Assembly (NCBI RefSeq): GCF_013337765.1
Contig: NZ_VBSB01000035.1
Span: forward strand, 372,001-436,000
DNA length: 64,000 nucleotides
Direction: 5' to 3'
Source: Mycolicibacterium sphagni
GTDB taxonomy: Bacteria > Actinomycetota > Actinomycetes > Mycobacteriales > Mycobacteriaceae
The position numbers and the translations under genes were made by a program. Shown here one piece after another: positions 31,397 to 40,689 of this stretch; the first letter of the stretch is position 1; each line of letters starts with the position of its first letter. The notes below the pieces were generated by a model. It made no database searches. It was given only the letters and a program-made list of their open reading frames with translations, and was not told where the DNA came from.

Positions 31397-32911
31397 ATGC
31401 GTACCGTTCCGGGCGCCACTGACCACGTCGTGGTGGTCGGCGCGGGCCTGTCCGGGCTGTCGGCAGCCCTGCACCTGGCCGGCCGCGGACGCTCGGTCAC
31501 CGTGGTCGAGCGTCACCCATTCCCTGGCGGCCGCATGGGCCAAGCCGATATCGGGGGCTACCGGATCGACACCGGCCCGACCGTCCTGACCATGCCCGAC
31601 ATCATCGCCGACGCGTTCGCCGCGGTCGGTGCGTCGATGGCCGAGCATCTCGAGCTCATGCCCGTCGAGCCGGCCTACCGGGCCACCTTCGCCGATGGCA
31701 GCGCGCTGGACGTGCACTCTGACGCCACCGCGATGGCCACCGCGATCGAAGCCTTCGCCGGCCCCGAGCAGGCCGCGGGTTATCTGCGGCTGCGCGACTG
31801 GCTCACCGAACTCTACCGATTGGAGTTCGACGGGTTCATCGCCGCCAACTTCAACTCTCCGCTGTCTCTGCTGACCCCGCAGCTGGCCCGGCTCGCCGCG
31901 ATCGGCGGTTTCCGGGGGTGGGAGCGGATGGTCAGCCGCTTCATCAGCGATGAACGCGTGCAGCGGATCTTCACCTTCCAGGCGCTCTACGCCGGTGTGC
32001 CGCCGCAGCGGGCGCTGGCTGCGTACGCGGTGATCGCCTACATGGACACCGTTGCCGGCGTGTACTTTCCGCGCGGCGGTATGCGTTCGGTGCCCGAAGC
32101 GATGGCCGCCGCCGCCGCAGTGGCGGGGGTGGGGTTCCGCTACGACGCATGCGTGACGGCGCTGGAGCGCACCGGCTCGCGGGTGACTGCGGTGCACGCG
32201 GGCGACGACCGAATTGCCTGTGACGCCGTGGTTCTCACGACCGAACTGCCGCTGACCTATCAGTTGCTGGGGCGCACGCCGCGGCGCCTGGTGAAGGTGC
32301 GCCCGGCCCCGTCGGCGGTGGTCGCCCACGTCGGCGTGCCTGCGGTCGGTGAACACCTGGCGCATCACAACATCAGCTTCGGGGCCAAGTGGGCCGACAC
32401 GTTCGGCGAGATCACCCGGGACGGAGTGCTGATGAGCGATCCTTCGCTACTGGTGACCAGGCCGACCGCGGGGGACCCGAGCCTCGCCCCGTCCGGGCGC
32501 GACCTGCTCTACGTTCTGGCGCCCGCACCGAATCTCGAAGTGGGCGTGGTGGATTGGGATTCGGTCGGTCAGGCATACGCCAGTGACGTGGTGGCCACCG
32601 CGATCGCACGGCTGATGCCCGGGCTCGACGCAGAGGTTCTCGATGTCGTCACGCCAGCGGACTGGGCTCGCCAGGGCATGGCCGCGGGCAGCCCGTTCGC
32701 GTTGGCGCACACGTTCGCTCAGACCGGTCCGTTCCGGCCCGCCAACATGGTTCGCGGTATCGAGAACGCAGTGCTGGCAGGCGGGTCGACCGTGCCCGGC
32801 GTTGGCATGCCCACCGCGCTGATCTCCGGCCGACTGGCCGCCGACCGGGTCACCGGCGTGCCCGATCTCTCCCGCACCCGCACCATCGTCAGCTCCGGAA
32901 GAAGTAGGTAG
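31397..32911 (+). CDS. crtI: Phytoene desaturase CrtI
   Basis: 504 aa. FAD-binding start VVVGAGLSGLSAALHLAGRG with the downstream VVERHPFPGGRMG, typical of CrtI desaturases, and a C-terminal carotenoid-desaturase region ENAVLAGGSTVPGVGMPTAL. The enzyme dehydrogenates phytoene to lycopene. The ATG follows GAGAGGAG; an earlier in-frame TTG is unlikely. It is the first gene of a seven-gene operon and lies 2 nt before crtB. FAD and carotenoid-binding features are complete. Confidence 0.95.
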   Translation: MRTVPGATDHVVVVGAGLSGLSAALHLAGRGRSVTVVERHPFPGGRMGQADIGGYRIDTGPTVLTMPDIIADAFAAVGASMAEHLELMPVEPAYRATFADGSALDVHSDATAMATAIEAFAGPEQAAGYLRLRDWLTELYRLEFDGFIAANFNSPLSLLTPQLARLAAIGGFRGWERMVSRFISDERVQRIFTFQALYAGVPPQRALAAYAVIAYMDTVAGVYFPRGGMRSVPEAMAAAAAVAGVGFRYDACVTALERTGSRVTAVHAGDDRIACDAVVLTTELPLTYQLLGRTPRRLVKVRPAPSAVVAHVGVPAVGEHLAHHNISFGAKWADTFGEITRDGVLMSDPSLLVTRPTAGDPSLAPSGRDLLYVLAPAPNLEVGVVDWDSVGQAYASDVVATAIARLMPGLDAEVLDVVTPADWARQGMAAGSPFALAHTFAQTGPFRPANMVRGIENAVLAGGSTVPGVGMPTALISGRLAADRVTGVPDLSRTRTIVSSGRSR

Positions 32912-32913
32912 CG

Positions 32914-33846
32914 ATGATCCACACCGAGTTGCATGCCGCAGGGATAGACGATGCCCGACTGCGCGAGTCCTACCGCTACTGCCGGCGGCTCAACGCCGAG
33001 CACGGCCGGACCTACTTCCTGGCGACCCGGCTGCTCGCACCATCGCAGCGGCCAGCGGTGCATGCGTTGTACGGGTTCGCCCGCTACGCCGACGACATCC
33101 TCGACGATATGGATGCCGGCGCCAGCACCGACGAGCGCGCGCAGCGCCTGGATCGGTTGTCGGCCAAGTTCTTCAGTGGCACGGCCGACGACACGGAGCC
33201 GGTGCTGGCCGCCGTACTGCACACCGCCCGCACGTACCGCATCCCGCTGGACCTGTTCGACGACTTCCTCACGTCGATGCGGATGGACCTCACCGTCACC
33301 GACTATCCAGACCGTGCAGCGCTCAACCAGTACATGCGCGGCTCGGCAGCCGTCATCGGGCTGGAGATGCTGCCGATCCTCGGAACCGTCGGGCCCGCAG
33401 GCGAAGCCGCGCCGTACGCCGAGGCGCTGGGCCGGGCATTCCAGCTGACCAACTTTCTACGCGACGTCGACGAGGACCTCGAACGGGACCGGGTCTATCT
33501 GCCCGCCGACGAAATCGCCGCGTTCGACGTGGACCGCGACCTGCTGATGTGGTGTCACCAACACCGCCACACCGACCCCAAGGTGCGCCGCGCGCTGTCG
33601 GCCCAGCACGACATCGCCCGTACGGTCTACCGGGAGGCCCGCAAGGGCATCGCGCTGCTCGCGCCGCGGTCGAGACCCTGTGTGGCAACAGCATTCACGT
33701 TGTATTCGGAGATCCTGGACCGCATCGAGGCCATCGACTTCGAGGTGTTCAGCCAGCGTGCCTCGGTGAGAGTTGGCCGGCGGCTACAAGTCTTTGCGTC
33801 CGGACTGATTCGGGCTCGCCGTGCCCGCGGATACGGTGCGGCCTGA
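32914..33846 (+). CDS. crtB: Phytoene synthase CrtB
   Basis: 310 aa. The two Asp-rich motifs needed to bind Mg-diphosphate are present: ARYADDILDD near residue 55 and LTNFLRDVDEDLERDRVYLP near residue 180. It condenses two GGPP to phytoene. The stop TGA overlaps the ATG of the next gene (TGATG). No crtE for GGPP is in the window, so GGPP must come from another locus. Confidence 0.95.
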   Translation: MIHTELHAAGIDDARLRESYRYCRRLNAEHGRTYFLATRLLAPSQRPAVHALYGFARYADDILDDMDAGASTDERAQRLDRLSAKFFSGTADDTEPVLAAVLHTARTYRIPLDLFDDFLTSMRMDLTVTDYPDRAALNQYMRGSAAVIGLEMLPILGTVGPAGEAAPYAEALGRAFQLTNFLRDVDEDLERDRVYLPADEIAAFDVDRDLLMWCHQHRHTDPKVRRALSAQHDIARTVYREARKGIALLAPRSRPCVATAFTLYSEILDRIEAIDFEVFSQRASVRVGRRLQVFASGLIRARRARGYGAA

Positions 33847-34169
33847 TGGATCGTTGGCAGTACCTGATCGTGCTCGGCGCCTGCCTGCTGATCACCGCGC
33901 CGCTGGAGATCTTCGGGTCCGAGGTCTACCGCCAACCGGTGCGGCTGCTGATCTCGGTCGGCCCGGTGGCGCTGGTGTTCGTCGTCTGGGATGCGATCGC
34001 GATCGCCGGACACGTGTGGAGCTACAACCCGCGCTACATCAGTGGGTTCGAGGTCGGGTTCTCGATTCCCTTGGAGGAGTTGTTGTTTTTCATCGTGATT
34101 CCGGTGTGCGGCGTGCTGACCTATTCGGCGGTCAGCGCGATCCTCGCCACCGTGCGAGGACGCCGATGA
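33846..34169 (+). CDS. crtYc: Lycopene cyclase subunit CrtYc
   Basis: 107 aa, three membrane helices, with SYNPRYISGFEVGFSIPLEE LLFF motifs of the heterodimeric actinobacterial lycopene beta-cyclase. Works with CrtYd to cyclise lycopene ends. Start overlaps crtB (1 nt) and its end overlaps crtYd by ATGA. Confidence 0.92.
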   Translation: MDRWQYLIVLGACLLITAPLEIFGSEVYRQPVRLLISVGPVALVFVVWDAIAIAGHVWSYNPRYISGFEVGFSIPLEELLFFIVIPVCGVLTYSAVSAILATVRGRR

Positions 34170-34507
34170 GCGGGCTCGGTTACACACTGCCCGCCGTCGT
34201 CGCGGTGGTGGCGGTCATCGCGCTGGAACTGGCGGTGCTGCGTACCGGGCTGTTCGGGAAGATCGAGTACTGGATCTCTTTTGCCATCGTGGTGGGATTC
34301 CAGGTGATCGTCGACGGCTGGCTGACCAAGCTGTCGGCGCCGATCGTCATTTACAACGAGCAGCACAGCACCGGGGTGCGGTTCCCTTGGGACATCCCGG
34401 TGGAGGACTTCCTGTTCGGCTGGGCGATGGTCACCGCCGTGCTGCTGCTGTGGGAGAAGCAGCGTCCCCGCCCCAACGACGACGATCGGGATCAGCAATG
34501 GCCATAG
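34166..34507 (+). CDS. crtYd: Lycopene cyclase subunit CrtYd
   Basis: 113 aa with three membrane helices and the PWDIPVEDFLFGWAMV motif that parallels IPLEELLFF in CrtYc. Together they form the beta-cyclase. ATGA overlap with crtYc and 10-nt overlap with the methyltransferase gene show tight coupling. Confidence 0.92.
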   Translation: MSGLGYTLPAVVAVVAVIALELAVLRTGLFGKIEYWISFAIVVGFQVIVDGWLTKLSAPIVIYNEQHSTGVRFPWDIPVEDFLFGWAMVTAVLLLWEKQRPRPNDDDRDQQWP

Positions 34508-35199
34508 ACGTTCCCGGTGCCTTCGACGTGGGCGCCCACGCCTACGACAAGCTGGTCGGTGCGAATCCCGGCTATCACGACCATCTGCGAATATCGGCGC
34601 AGCGGATGCGAATTCCGCACGGCGGCCACGGGCTTCGGCTGCTCGACGCCGGCTGTGGGACGGGAGCGTCGACGGCCGCGCTGCTGGAGGCGGCACCGCA
34701 CGCCGAGATCATCGCCGTCGACGCCTCGGCGGGCATGCTGGCAGAGGCGGCCGCGAAGTCCTGGCCCGAGGCGGTCCGGTTCGTGCACAGCCCGATCGAA
34801 ACGATCGCCGAGGCCGGGGTGCATGGTCCGTTCGACGGGATCTTCGCTGCCTATCTCTTGCGCAACCTCGCCGACCCCGATGCTCAACTGCGGGCTTTCC
34901 GCCAGCTCTTACGGCCGGGCGGGACACTGGCCGTGCACGAATATTCGGTGCGCGATTCACGTGTCGCCAAGGCGATCTGGAATGCGGTCTGCTGGGGAAT
35001 CATCATTCCGTCCGGCTGGCTACAGACCCGGGACAGCGCGCTGTACCGGCACCTGTGGCGCAGTGTGAACGCGTTCGACGGGACCTCTGCCTTCCAACGA
35101 CGGCTGGCCGCAGCAGGTTTCACCGGTGTGCACAGCGAGACGATGAGCGGTTGGCAGCGCGATATCGTGCACACCTTTCTGGGGGAGGTGCCGCGATGA
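34498..35199 (+). CDS. SAM-dependent methyltransferase of the carotenoid operon (CrtT-like role)
   Basis: 233 aa class-I methyltransferase: motif I LRLLDAGCGTGASTAALLE, acidic loop AVDASAGML, and a post-I motif FAAYLLRNLADPD. In actinobacterial carotenoid clusters a methyltransferase (CrtT/CrtV positions) sits beside crtU. It may methylate a carotenoid or a carboxyl group of its derivative. Overlaps crtYd by 10 nt and the next gene by 4 nt. Confidence 0.78.
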   Translation: MAIDVPGAFDVGAHAYDKLVGANPGYHDHLRISAQRMRIPHGGHGLRLLDAGCGTGASTAALLEAAPHAEIIAVDASAGMLAEAAAKSWPEAVRFVHSPIETIAEAGVHGPFDGIFAAYLLRNLADPDAQLRAFRQLLRPGGTLAVHEYSVRDSRVAKAIWNAVCWGIIIPSGWLQTRDSALYRHLWRSVNAFDGTSAFQRRLAAAGFTGVHSETMSGWQRDIVHTFLGEVPR

Positions 35200-36731
35200 T
35201 CGACGGCCGCCGCGTCACCCACCCAGGCCCCAGTGGGGCGCCGCACGCCAACAAGCTGGCCCGCAAACCACACGTCGTTGTCGTGGGGGCCGGCATCGCG
35301 GGGCTGGCGGCAGCGACCGGGCTGGCCGAACGCGGTGTCTCGGTGGAGCTTCTGGAGCGACAGGAGTATCTCGGCGGGCGGGTCGGTGGCTGGACCGACC
35401 AGTTGGGTGACGGCTCGTTGGTGGCGAACAATCGCGGCTTCCACGCGTTCTTCCGCCAGTACTACAACCTGCGGATGCTTTTGCGCCGTGCCGATCCCGA
35501 ACTCGAGCGGCTGCGGGCGGTCGAGGACTACCCATTGATCGACGGCCACGGTCGTCGGGACACCTTTCGTGGGTTACCCAAGACCCCGCCGTGGAACGCA
35601 CTGGCCTTCGCGTTGCGCAGTCCCACGTTCAGGATGCGCGATCTGGTGCGGCTCAACGCCGTTGCGGCCGCTCCACTGGCCGCTGTGTCCGTGCCCGGGA
35701 TCTATCAGCAACTCGACGCTCTCGACGCCGAAACCTTCTTGACCGACATCAACTTTCCGCCGGCCGCGCGCCATCTCGCCTTCGAGGTGTTCGCGCGGAG
35801 CTTCTTCGCTAGACCCGAGCGGCTCTCGGCGGCCGAGCTGGCGACCATGTTCCACATCTATTTCCTGGGTTCCAGCGAGGGTCTGGTCTTCGATGTCGCC
35901 GAGTCGAACTTCGACACCGCACTATGGGAACCGTTGGGCCAGTATCTGATCAGTCAGCGGGTGCGGGTGCGTACCGAAGTGTCCGCGGACTCGGTCAGCG
36001 TCGGCGGAAGCAGGGCGTTGCAAGTACACGACTCGACCGGGCGGACGATCGACGCCGACGGCGTGGTGCTGGCCACCGACATCGCCGCGCTGCAACAGAT
36101 CGTCGCCGCCTCATCGGAGTTGGGCGACGACACATGGCGCAGGCAGGTGTGGCGGTTGCGAAACGCGCCGCCCTTCGCCGTGCAGCGGCTCTGGCTGGAC
36201 CGGCCGGTGGACGCCGACCGCCCGGCGTTCCTGGGGACGGGTGGCCTCGAGCCCATCGACAACATCAGCGTGGTCAGCAACTATGAATTCCAGGCCGCGG
36301 AATGGGCTCGCGCACACCACGGTTCGGTGGTCGAGGTGCACTCCTACTCGGTGGGGGAGCCACCCGAGGTCGACGACCTGCGTCAGCGTATGCTGACCCG
36401 CCTGCACCAGCTGTACCCGGAGACCGCGACCGCGAGGATCGTGGGGGAGACGTTGTTGGTCCGCGACGACTGTCCGCTGTTCAGCCCCGGCGCGTTCGCC
36501 GACCGGCCGACGGTGGACACTCCGGTTTCTGGTTTGATGTTGGCCGGCGATGGCATTCGCATCGACCTGCCGGTGGCGTTGATGGAGCGTGCCGCCACCA
36601 CCGGGTGGTCGGCCGCCAACCGGTTGCTGGCCGGCTGGGGGCTCGACGGGCATACCCTGCATACCGTTCCGGTGCGTGGGCGCTCACCGGTGCTGCGCTG
36701 GCTGGCCAGTCGGGATAGGCACGCGTCATGA
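35196..36731 (+). CDS. crtU: CrtU-like carotenoid desaturase/methyltransferase (aromatic ring formation)
   Basis: 511 aa. FAD-binding VVVVGAGIAGLAAATGLAERG and LERQEYLGGRVGG, followed by NRGFHAFFRQYYNLR and PVSGLMLAGDGIRID, as in Brevibacterium/Streptomyces CrtU proteins that convert beta-ionone rings to aromatic phi-rings (isorenieratene). Length matches that family. Overlaps the methyltransferase and the Rieske gene by 4 nt each. A related non-aromatising oxidoreductase is possible; product analysis would be needed. Confidence 0.82.
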   Translation: MIDGRRVTHPGPSGAPHANKLARKPHVVVVGAGIAGLAAATGLAERGVSVELLERQEYLGGRVGGWTDQLGDGSLVANNRGFHAFFRQYYNLRMLLRRADPELERLRAVEDYPLIDGHGRRDTFRGLPKTPPWNALAFALRSPTFRMRDLVRLNAVAAAPLAAVSVPGIYQQLDALDAETFLTDINFPPAARHLAFEVFARSFFARPERLSAAELATMFHIYFLGSSEGLVFDVAESNFDTALWEPLGQYLISQRVRVRTEVSADSVSVGGSRALQVHDSTGRTIDADGVVLATDIAALQQIVAASSELGDDTWRRQVWRLRNAPPFAVQRLWLDRPVDADRPAFLGTGGLEPIDNISVVSNYEFQAAEWARAHHGSVVEVHSYSVGEPPEVDDLRQRMLTRLHQLYPETATARIVGETLLVRDDCPLFSPGAFADRPTVDTPVSGLMLAGDGIRIDLPVALMERAATTGWSAANRLLAGWGLDGHTLHTVPVRGRSPVLRWLASRDRHAS

Positions 36732-37726
36732 GTCTGCGATCACGGATGAAAGCCATTCCGCTGCAGGTTATTCCGAAGGAGAACTGGGCGGCTCAGCGGC
36801 CCACCTACAAGGATGCCGAACCCGCGCTGATCAACGCGGCGCTCAAGCGTGCTGAAGTCCGGCCCAGCGGCAACTGGTATGTCTTCGCCGCCAGCACCGA
36901 TATCCGCACCGACCGGCCGTTCGGCACCCGGGTCGGGGGCATTGACGTCGTGGCGTGGCGCGATCAGCAGCGTCAGTTGCACGTTGGGCCTGCGACCTGC
37001 CCCCATCTCGGTGCCGACCTGGCCACCGGGAAGGTGAACTGCGGCAGCCTGATCTGCCCATGGCACGGCCTGCGCCTGGACGGCGGCCGTGAGTTCGGCT
37101 GGAAGCCGTTGCCCGCCTTCGACGACGGCGTGCTGGCGTGGGTCCGGCTCGATGATGTCGGGGGTGAACCCGCACTGGACGCCCCGGTGATCCCGGCCCG
37201 GCCCACCGGCGCACGGCTGGCGGCGGTGGCCCGGCTGGAGGGTGTGTGCGAACCGTCCGACATCATCGCCAATCGGCTGGACCCGTGGCATGGCGCGTGG
37301 TTCCATCCTTACTCGTTCACTGCGCTGGAGGTGCTCAGCGCGCCGGCGGTCGACGCCGACGAGGACGCCGACCGATTTCTGGTTGCGGTCACCTTCCGGA
37401 TGGGACGCCTCGGCGTGCCGGTGATCGCCGAATTCACCGCACCGGAACCCCGAACCATCGTCATGCGGATCGTCGACGGCGAAGGCACCGGCAGCGTCGT
37501 CGAGACCCACGCCACCCCAATGGGACCGGGACCCGACGGGCGTCCGCGGACCGCGGTGATCGAGGCCGTCGTCGCGCAATCCGACCGCACCGGATTCCAG
37601 CACTCCCTGCGCGTCGCGCCACTGATCGCCCCATTGATGCGCTTGGCGGCCGCGCGGCTGTGGCGCGACGATCTGGCCTACGCCGAGCGCCGATTCGCAG
37701 TGCGTGATCGAGGGCCCACGCACTGA
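36728..37726 (+). CDS. Rieske [2Fe-2S] protein of the carotenoid operon (DUF5914-like)
   Basis: 332 aa. The Rieske cluster ligands are ATCPHLGADLATG and LICPWHGLRLDGG (Cys-x-His ... Cys-x-x-His), near residues 93-118. The C-terminal half (about 170-330) is a beta-rich domain with DPWHGAWFHPYSF. It is the last gene of the crt operon, coupled by ATGA to crtU. A hydroxylase or ketolase step on the carotenoid is plausible, since Rieske proteins often oxygenate. Its precise role is unknown. Confidence 0.8.
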   Translation: MSLRSRMKAIPLQVIPKENWAAQRPTYKDAEPALINAALKRAEVRPSGNWYVFAASTDIRTDRPFGTRVGGIDVVAWRDQQRQLHVGPATCPHLGADLATGKVNCGSLICPWHGLRLDGGREFGWKPLPAFDDGVLAWVRLDDVGGEPALDAPVIPARPTGARLAAVARLEGVCEPSDIIANRLDPWHGAWFHPYSFTALEVLSAPAVDADEDADRFLVAVTFRMGRLGVPVIAEFTAPEPRTIVMRIVDGEGTGSVVETHATPMGPGPDGRPRTAVIEAVVAQSDRTGFQHSLRVAPLIAPLMRLAAARLWRDDLAYAERRFAVRDRGPTH

Positions 37727-37770
37727 GACAACCGCGCTACCTCGGGCGACGCCGCGCCTAGGCTGCAGCC

Positions 37771-38841
37771 ATGGCGAAGCGAATCGTGATCTGGGGTACT
37801 GGTTTTGTCGGCCGGATGGTCATTCCCGAAGTCGTGGCGCACCCTGAGTTCGAGCTGGTCGGCGTCGGTGTCAGCAATCCCGCCAAGGTCGGTGTCGACG
37901 TGGGGACGATCTGCGATATCCCCGAGATCGGCCTTGCGGCCACCGATGACGTCGACGCGCTGATCGCACTGAAGCCCGATGCGCTGGTGCATTACGGGCC
38001 GACCGCAGCGCACGCCGACACGAACATCGACCTGATTTCACGGTTCCTGCGGGCCGGTATCGACGTGTGCTCGACGGCGATGACGCCGTGGGTGTGGCCG
38101 AAGATGCACCTGAATCCGCCGAACTGGATCGACCCGATCACCCAGGCCTGCGAGGCCGGTCAGTCGTCGTGCTTCACGACCGGTATCGATCCCGGCTTCG
38201 CCAACGACCTGTTCCCGATGACGCTGATGGGCCTGACCTCGCAGGTGCGTCTGGTCCGCGCCTCGGAACTGCTGGACTACACGAATTACGAGGGCGACTA
38301 CGAGTTCGAGATGGGTATCGGCCGCGAACCCGAGTTCAAGCCGCTGCTGGAGAACTCCGACATCCTGGTGTTCGCCTGGGGGGCGACGGTGCCGATGATC
38401 GCCTACGCCGCCGGCATCGAGCTCGACGAGATCACCACCACCTGGGAGAAGTGGGTGACCCCCACCGAACGCAAGACCGTGAAGGGCGTCATCCCGGCCG
38501 GCAACGTCGCGGCGGTCCGGTTCACCATCAACGGCATCTACCAGGGCGAAACCCGGATCCAGCTGGAACATGTCAACCGCATCGGTCAGGATGCCGCGCC
38601 GGACTGGCCGTCGGGCACCCAGGATGACGTCTACCGAGTGGATATCCAGGGCACCCCCAGCATCTTCCAAGAGACGGCGTTTAGGTTCACAGACGGTTCC
38701 GGGCGTGACGCCGCGACGGCGGGCTGCCTGTCGACCGGACTGCGCGCACTCAATGCCGTTCCGGCCGTCAACGACCTGCCCCCGGGCTGGGTCACACCGC
38801 TGGAACTGCCCCTGATCCCGGGGCGCGGCACGATTCGCTGA
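37771..38841 (+). CDS. NAD(P)H-dependent amine-dehydrogenase-like protein (DapB-like fold)
   Basis: 356 aa. Rossmann start RIVIWGTGFVGRMVIPEV and a fold like dihydrodipicolinate reductase/2,4-diaminopentanoate dehydrogenase; FTTGIDPGFANDLFPMTLMG is a hallmark of this group in mycobacteria. These act on imines, lactams or related carbonyls. It stands 44 nt after the crt operon and may be independent. A likely start site precedes the ATG. Confidence 0.75.
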   Translation: MAKRIVIWGTGFVGRMVIPEVVAHPEFELVGVGVSNPAKVGVDVGTICDIPEIGLAATDDVDALIALKPDALVHYGPTAAHADTNIDLISRFLRAGIDVCSTAMTPWVWPKMHLNPPNWIDPITQACEAGQSSCFTTGIDPGFANDLFPMTLMGLTSQVRLVRASELLDYTNYEGDYEFEMGIGREPEFKPLLENSDILVFAWGATVPMIAYAAGIELDEITTTWEKWVTPTERKTVKGVIPAGNVAAVRFTINGIYQGETRIQLEHVNRIGQDAAPDWPSGTQDDVYRVDIQGTPSIFQETAFRFTDGSGRDAATAGCLSTGLRALNAVPAVNDLPPGWVTPLELPLIPGRGTIR

Positions 38842-38946
38842 GTAACGCCGGGGGTACCCAGACCGACATCTTTGGTGAATCCGAAGAACGGCGCTGGGGC
38901 TACCCGCATGCCTACTTTTCAGGCTGGGCAGCCCGGATTGGACGAC

Positions 38947-40689
38947 ATGACAGACCCAACGAGGCCAGCGGTCGGCCTGTCGGTCGGGGCAACCACATTG
39001 GCCGCGGTCACACCGGATAATTCGGTCACTCGTGCCCCTGTGGTCACGCTCCCCGGCGGCATGGTCATCGGTGATTTCGTCGACCGCGTCGGTGACCCGG
39101 TCGGCATCGTGGCGTCCGACGGCTCGGTCCACGATGCGGCGACTTTGCTGGCCGACTCGCTGCGGTCGCTCGCCTATGCCGCCACGTCGGGCCGGCAACT
39201 GCCGCCGGCTGCCGCGATCACCTACCCCGCGCACTGGCGGCCCCAGGCCGTCGAGGCGCTGCGCGCGGCGATCCGGCACATCCCCGAATGGGCGGCCGAA
39301 GAGCCACTGCTGATCCCGGACACCACCGCCGCGCTCACCGCGCTGGCCGCCAACCCCGGGCTGCCGACCCGCGGTGTGGTCGCCCTGTGCGATTTCGGCG
39401 GCAGCGGGACGTCGATCACGCTGGTGGACGGTTCGTCCGGTGGCCCGATCGGGCCGACGCTGCGCCACAACGACTTCTCCGGTGACCTGATCGATCAGGG
39501 CCTGCTGGCCCACGTGGTCGGGGAGCTATCAGCAGGCGGAAGCCTCGACGTCACGGGCACCTCGGCGATCGGGTCACTGACCCGGCTGCGGGCTCAGTGC
39601 CGGGCGGCCAAGGAACGGCTGTCGACCGTCACGGTCACCGCCTTGCCCGCCGAGCTGCCCAACTTCCAGGGCGACGTCCGGCTGACTCGCGCCGAGCTCG
39701 ACGACGCGATGGGCCGGGCGCTTTCCGAGTTCGTCGCCGTCCTGCAGGACACCATGGAACGCGCCGGCGTGCGGCCCGCCGATTTGGCCGCGGTGGCCTC
39801 GATCGGTGGCGGCGCCGCCATCCCGGTGATCACCACGACGTTGTCCGAGCATCTGCGGGTTCCGGTGATCACCACCCCGCGCCCGGCCCTCACCGGTGCG
39901 ATCGGCGGGGCGCTGCGCGCCGCGCGGGGACCGGCCGACGAGAGCGCCACCGCAATGGCGCCGGCCCCGGTCGTGCTCGCGGCTCCGGTTGCGCCGTTCG
40001 AACAAGCCCCCGCGACCGGCCTCGCCCTGGCCTGGTCCGAAGCGCCCGACGTGCCGGACCTGGCCCCGCTGGCCGAACCGGTACCGGAGCGCATGGCACC
40101 CGTCGCCCGACCCATGCTGGACTTCGAGCCGGCCGCGGTCGATCCCGCGAGTCCCAAGGAGGCCGAGCCGGCCTGGTACCGGCGGCCGATGCCGGTGGTG
40201 GCCGCCGCCCTTGGGGTGATCGTCCTGGCCGGAGCCGGAACAGCGGTGGCGCTCACCACCGACAGCAGCGTCGCTCCCGTCACGCCCACGCCGAGCATCG
40301 TCTCCACCCCGCAGGCCGCCCCGGCGCAGGCGCCCGCCCCGGCGAGCGGCGACCCGTCGTCGGCTCCCGTGCAGAACCAGGCCGTTCAACAGGCGCCCGA
40401 GGCGCCGGCCCCGCAGACGGTGGTGCAGCAGGCGCCCGCCCCGGTGACGGTGGTGCAGCAGGCGCCGCCGGTGACCGCCGAGGCGCCGCCGCCACCGCCC
40501 GTCACCGAGACTCAGACGACGACCGTCGTCACCACCGAGGTGTCCACGCCACCGCCGGTGACTGAGACGCAGACCGTCGCTCCGACGTACTCGCAGCCGC
40601 CCCAGCAGCCGCGGTTCATCCCGACGATTCCACCGATCCCGACGATTCCCGGTCTGCCCCAGATCTTCGTGCAGCCGCCCTCAGGCTGA
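38947..40689 (+). CDS. Membrane-anchored Hsp70/actin-fold protein with Pro-rich tail
   Basis: 580 aa. Residues ~5-340 form an actin/Hsp70-type ATPase: GLSVGATTLAAV, phosphate-loop LCDFGGSGTSITLVDG, and ASIGGGAAIPVI near 305. Residues ~418-437 (MPVVAAALGVIVLAGAGTAV) are a single membrane anchor; the ~140 residues after it are Pro/Gln/Thr-rich and extracellular. Mycobacterial relatives are called Hsp70 family or molecular chaperone, yet they lack the DnaK substrate domain. The start is uncertain: an ATG 13 codons upstream is open. The partner is unknown. Confidence 0.78.
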   Translation: MTDPTRPAVGLSVGATTLAAVTPDNSVTRAPVVTLPGGMVIGDFVDRVGDPVGIVASDGSVHDAATLLADSLRSLAYAATSGRQLPPAAAITYPAHWRPQAVEALRAAIRHIPEWAAEEPLLIPDTTAALTALAANPGLPTRGVVALCDFGGSGTSITLVDGSSGGPIGPTLRHNDFSGDLIDQGLLAHVVGELSAGGSLDVTGTSAIGSLTRLRAQCRAAKERLSTVTVTALPAELPNFQGDVRLTRAELDDAMGRALSEFVAVLQDTMERAGVRPADLAAVASIGGGAAIPVITTTLSEHLRVPVITTPRPALTGAIGGALRAARGPADESATAMAPAPVVLAAPVAPFEQAPATGLALAWSEAPDVPDLAPLAEPVPERMAPVARPMLDFEPAAVDPASPKEAEPAWYRRPMPVVAAALGVIVLAGAGTAVALTTDSSVAPVTPTPSIVSTPQAAPAQAPAPASGDPSSAPVQNQAVQQAPEAPAPQTVVQQAPAPVTVVQQAPPVTAEAPPPPPVTETQTTTVVTTEVSTPPPVTETQTVAPTYSQPPQQPRFIPTIPPIPTIPGLPQIFVQPPSG

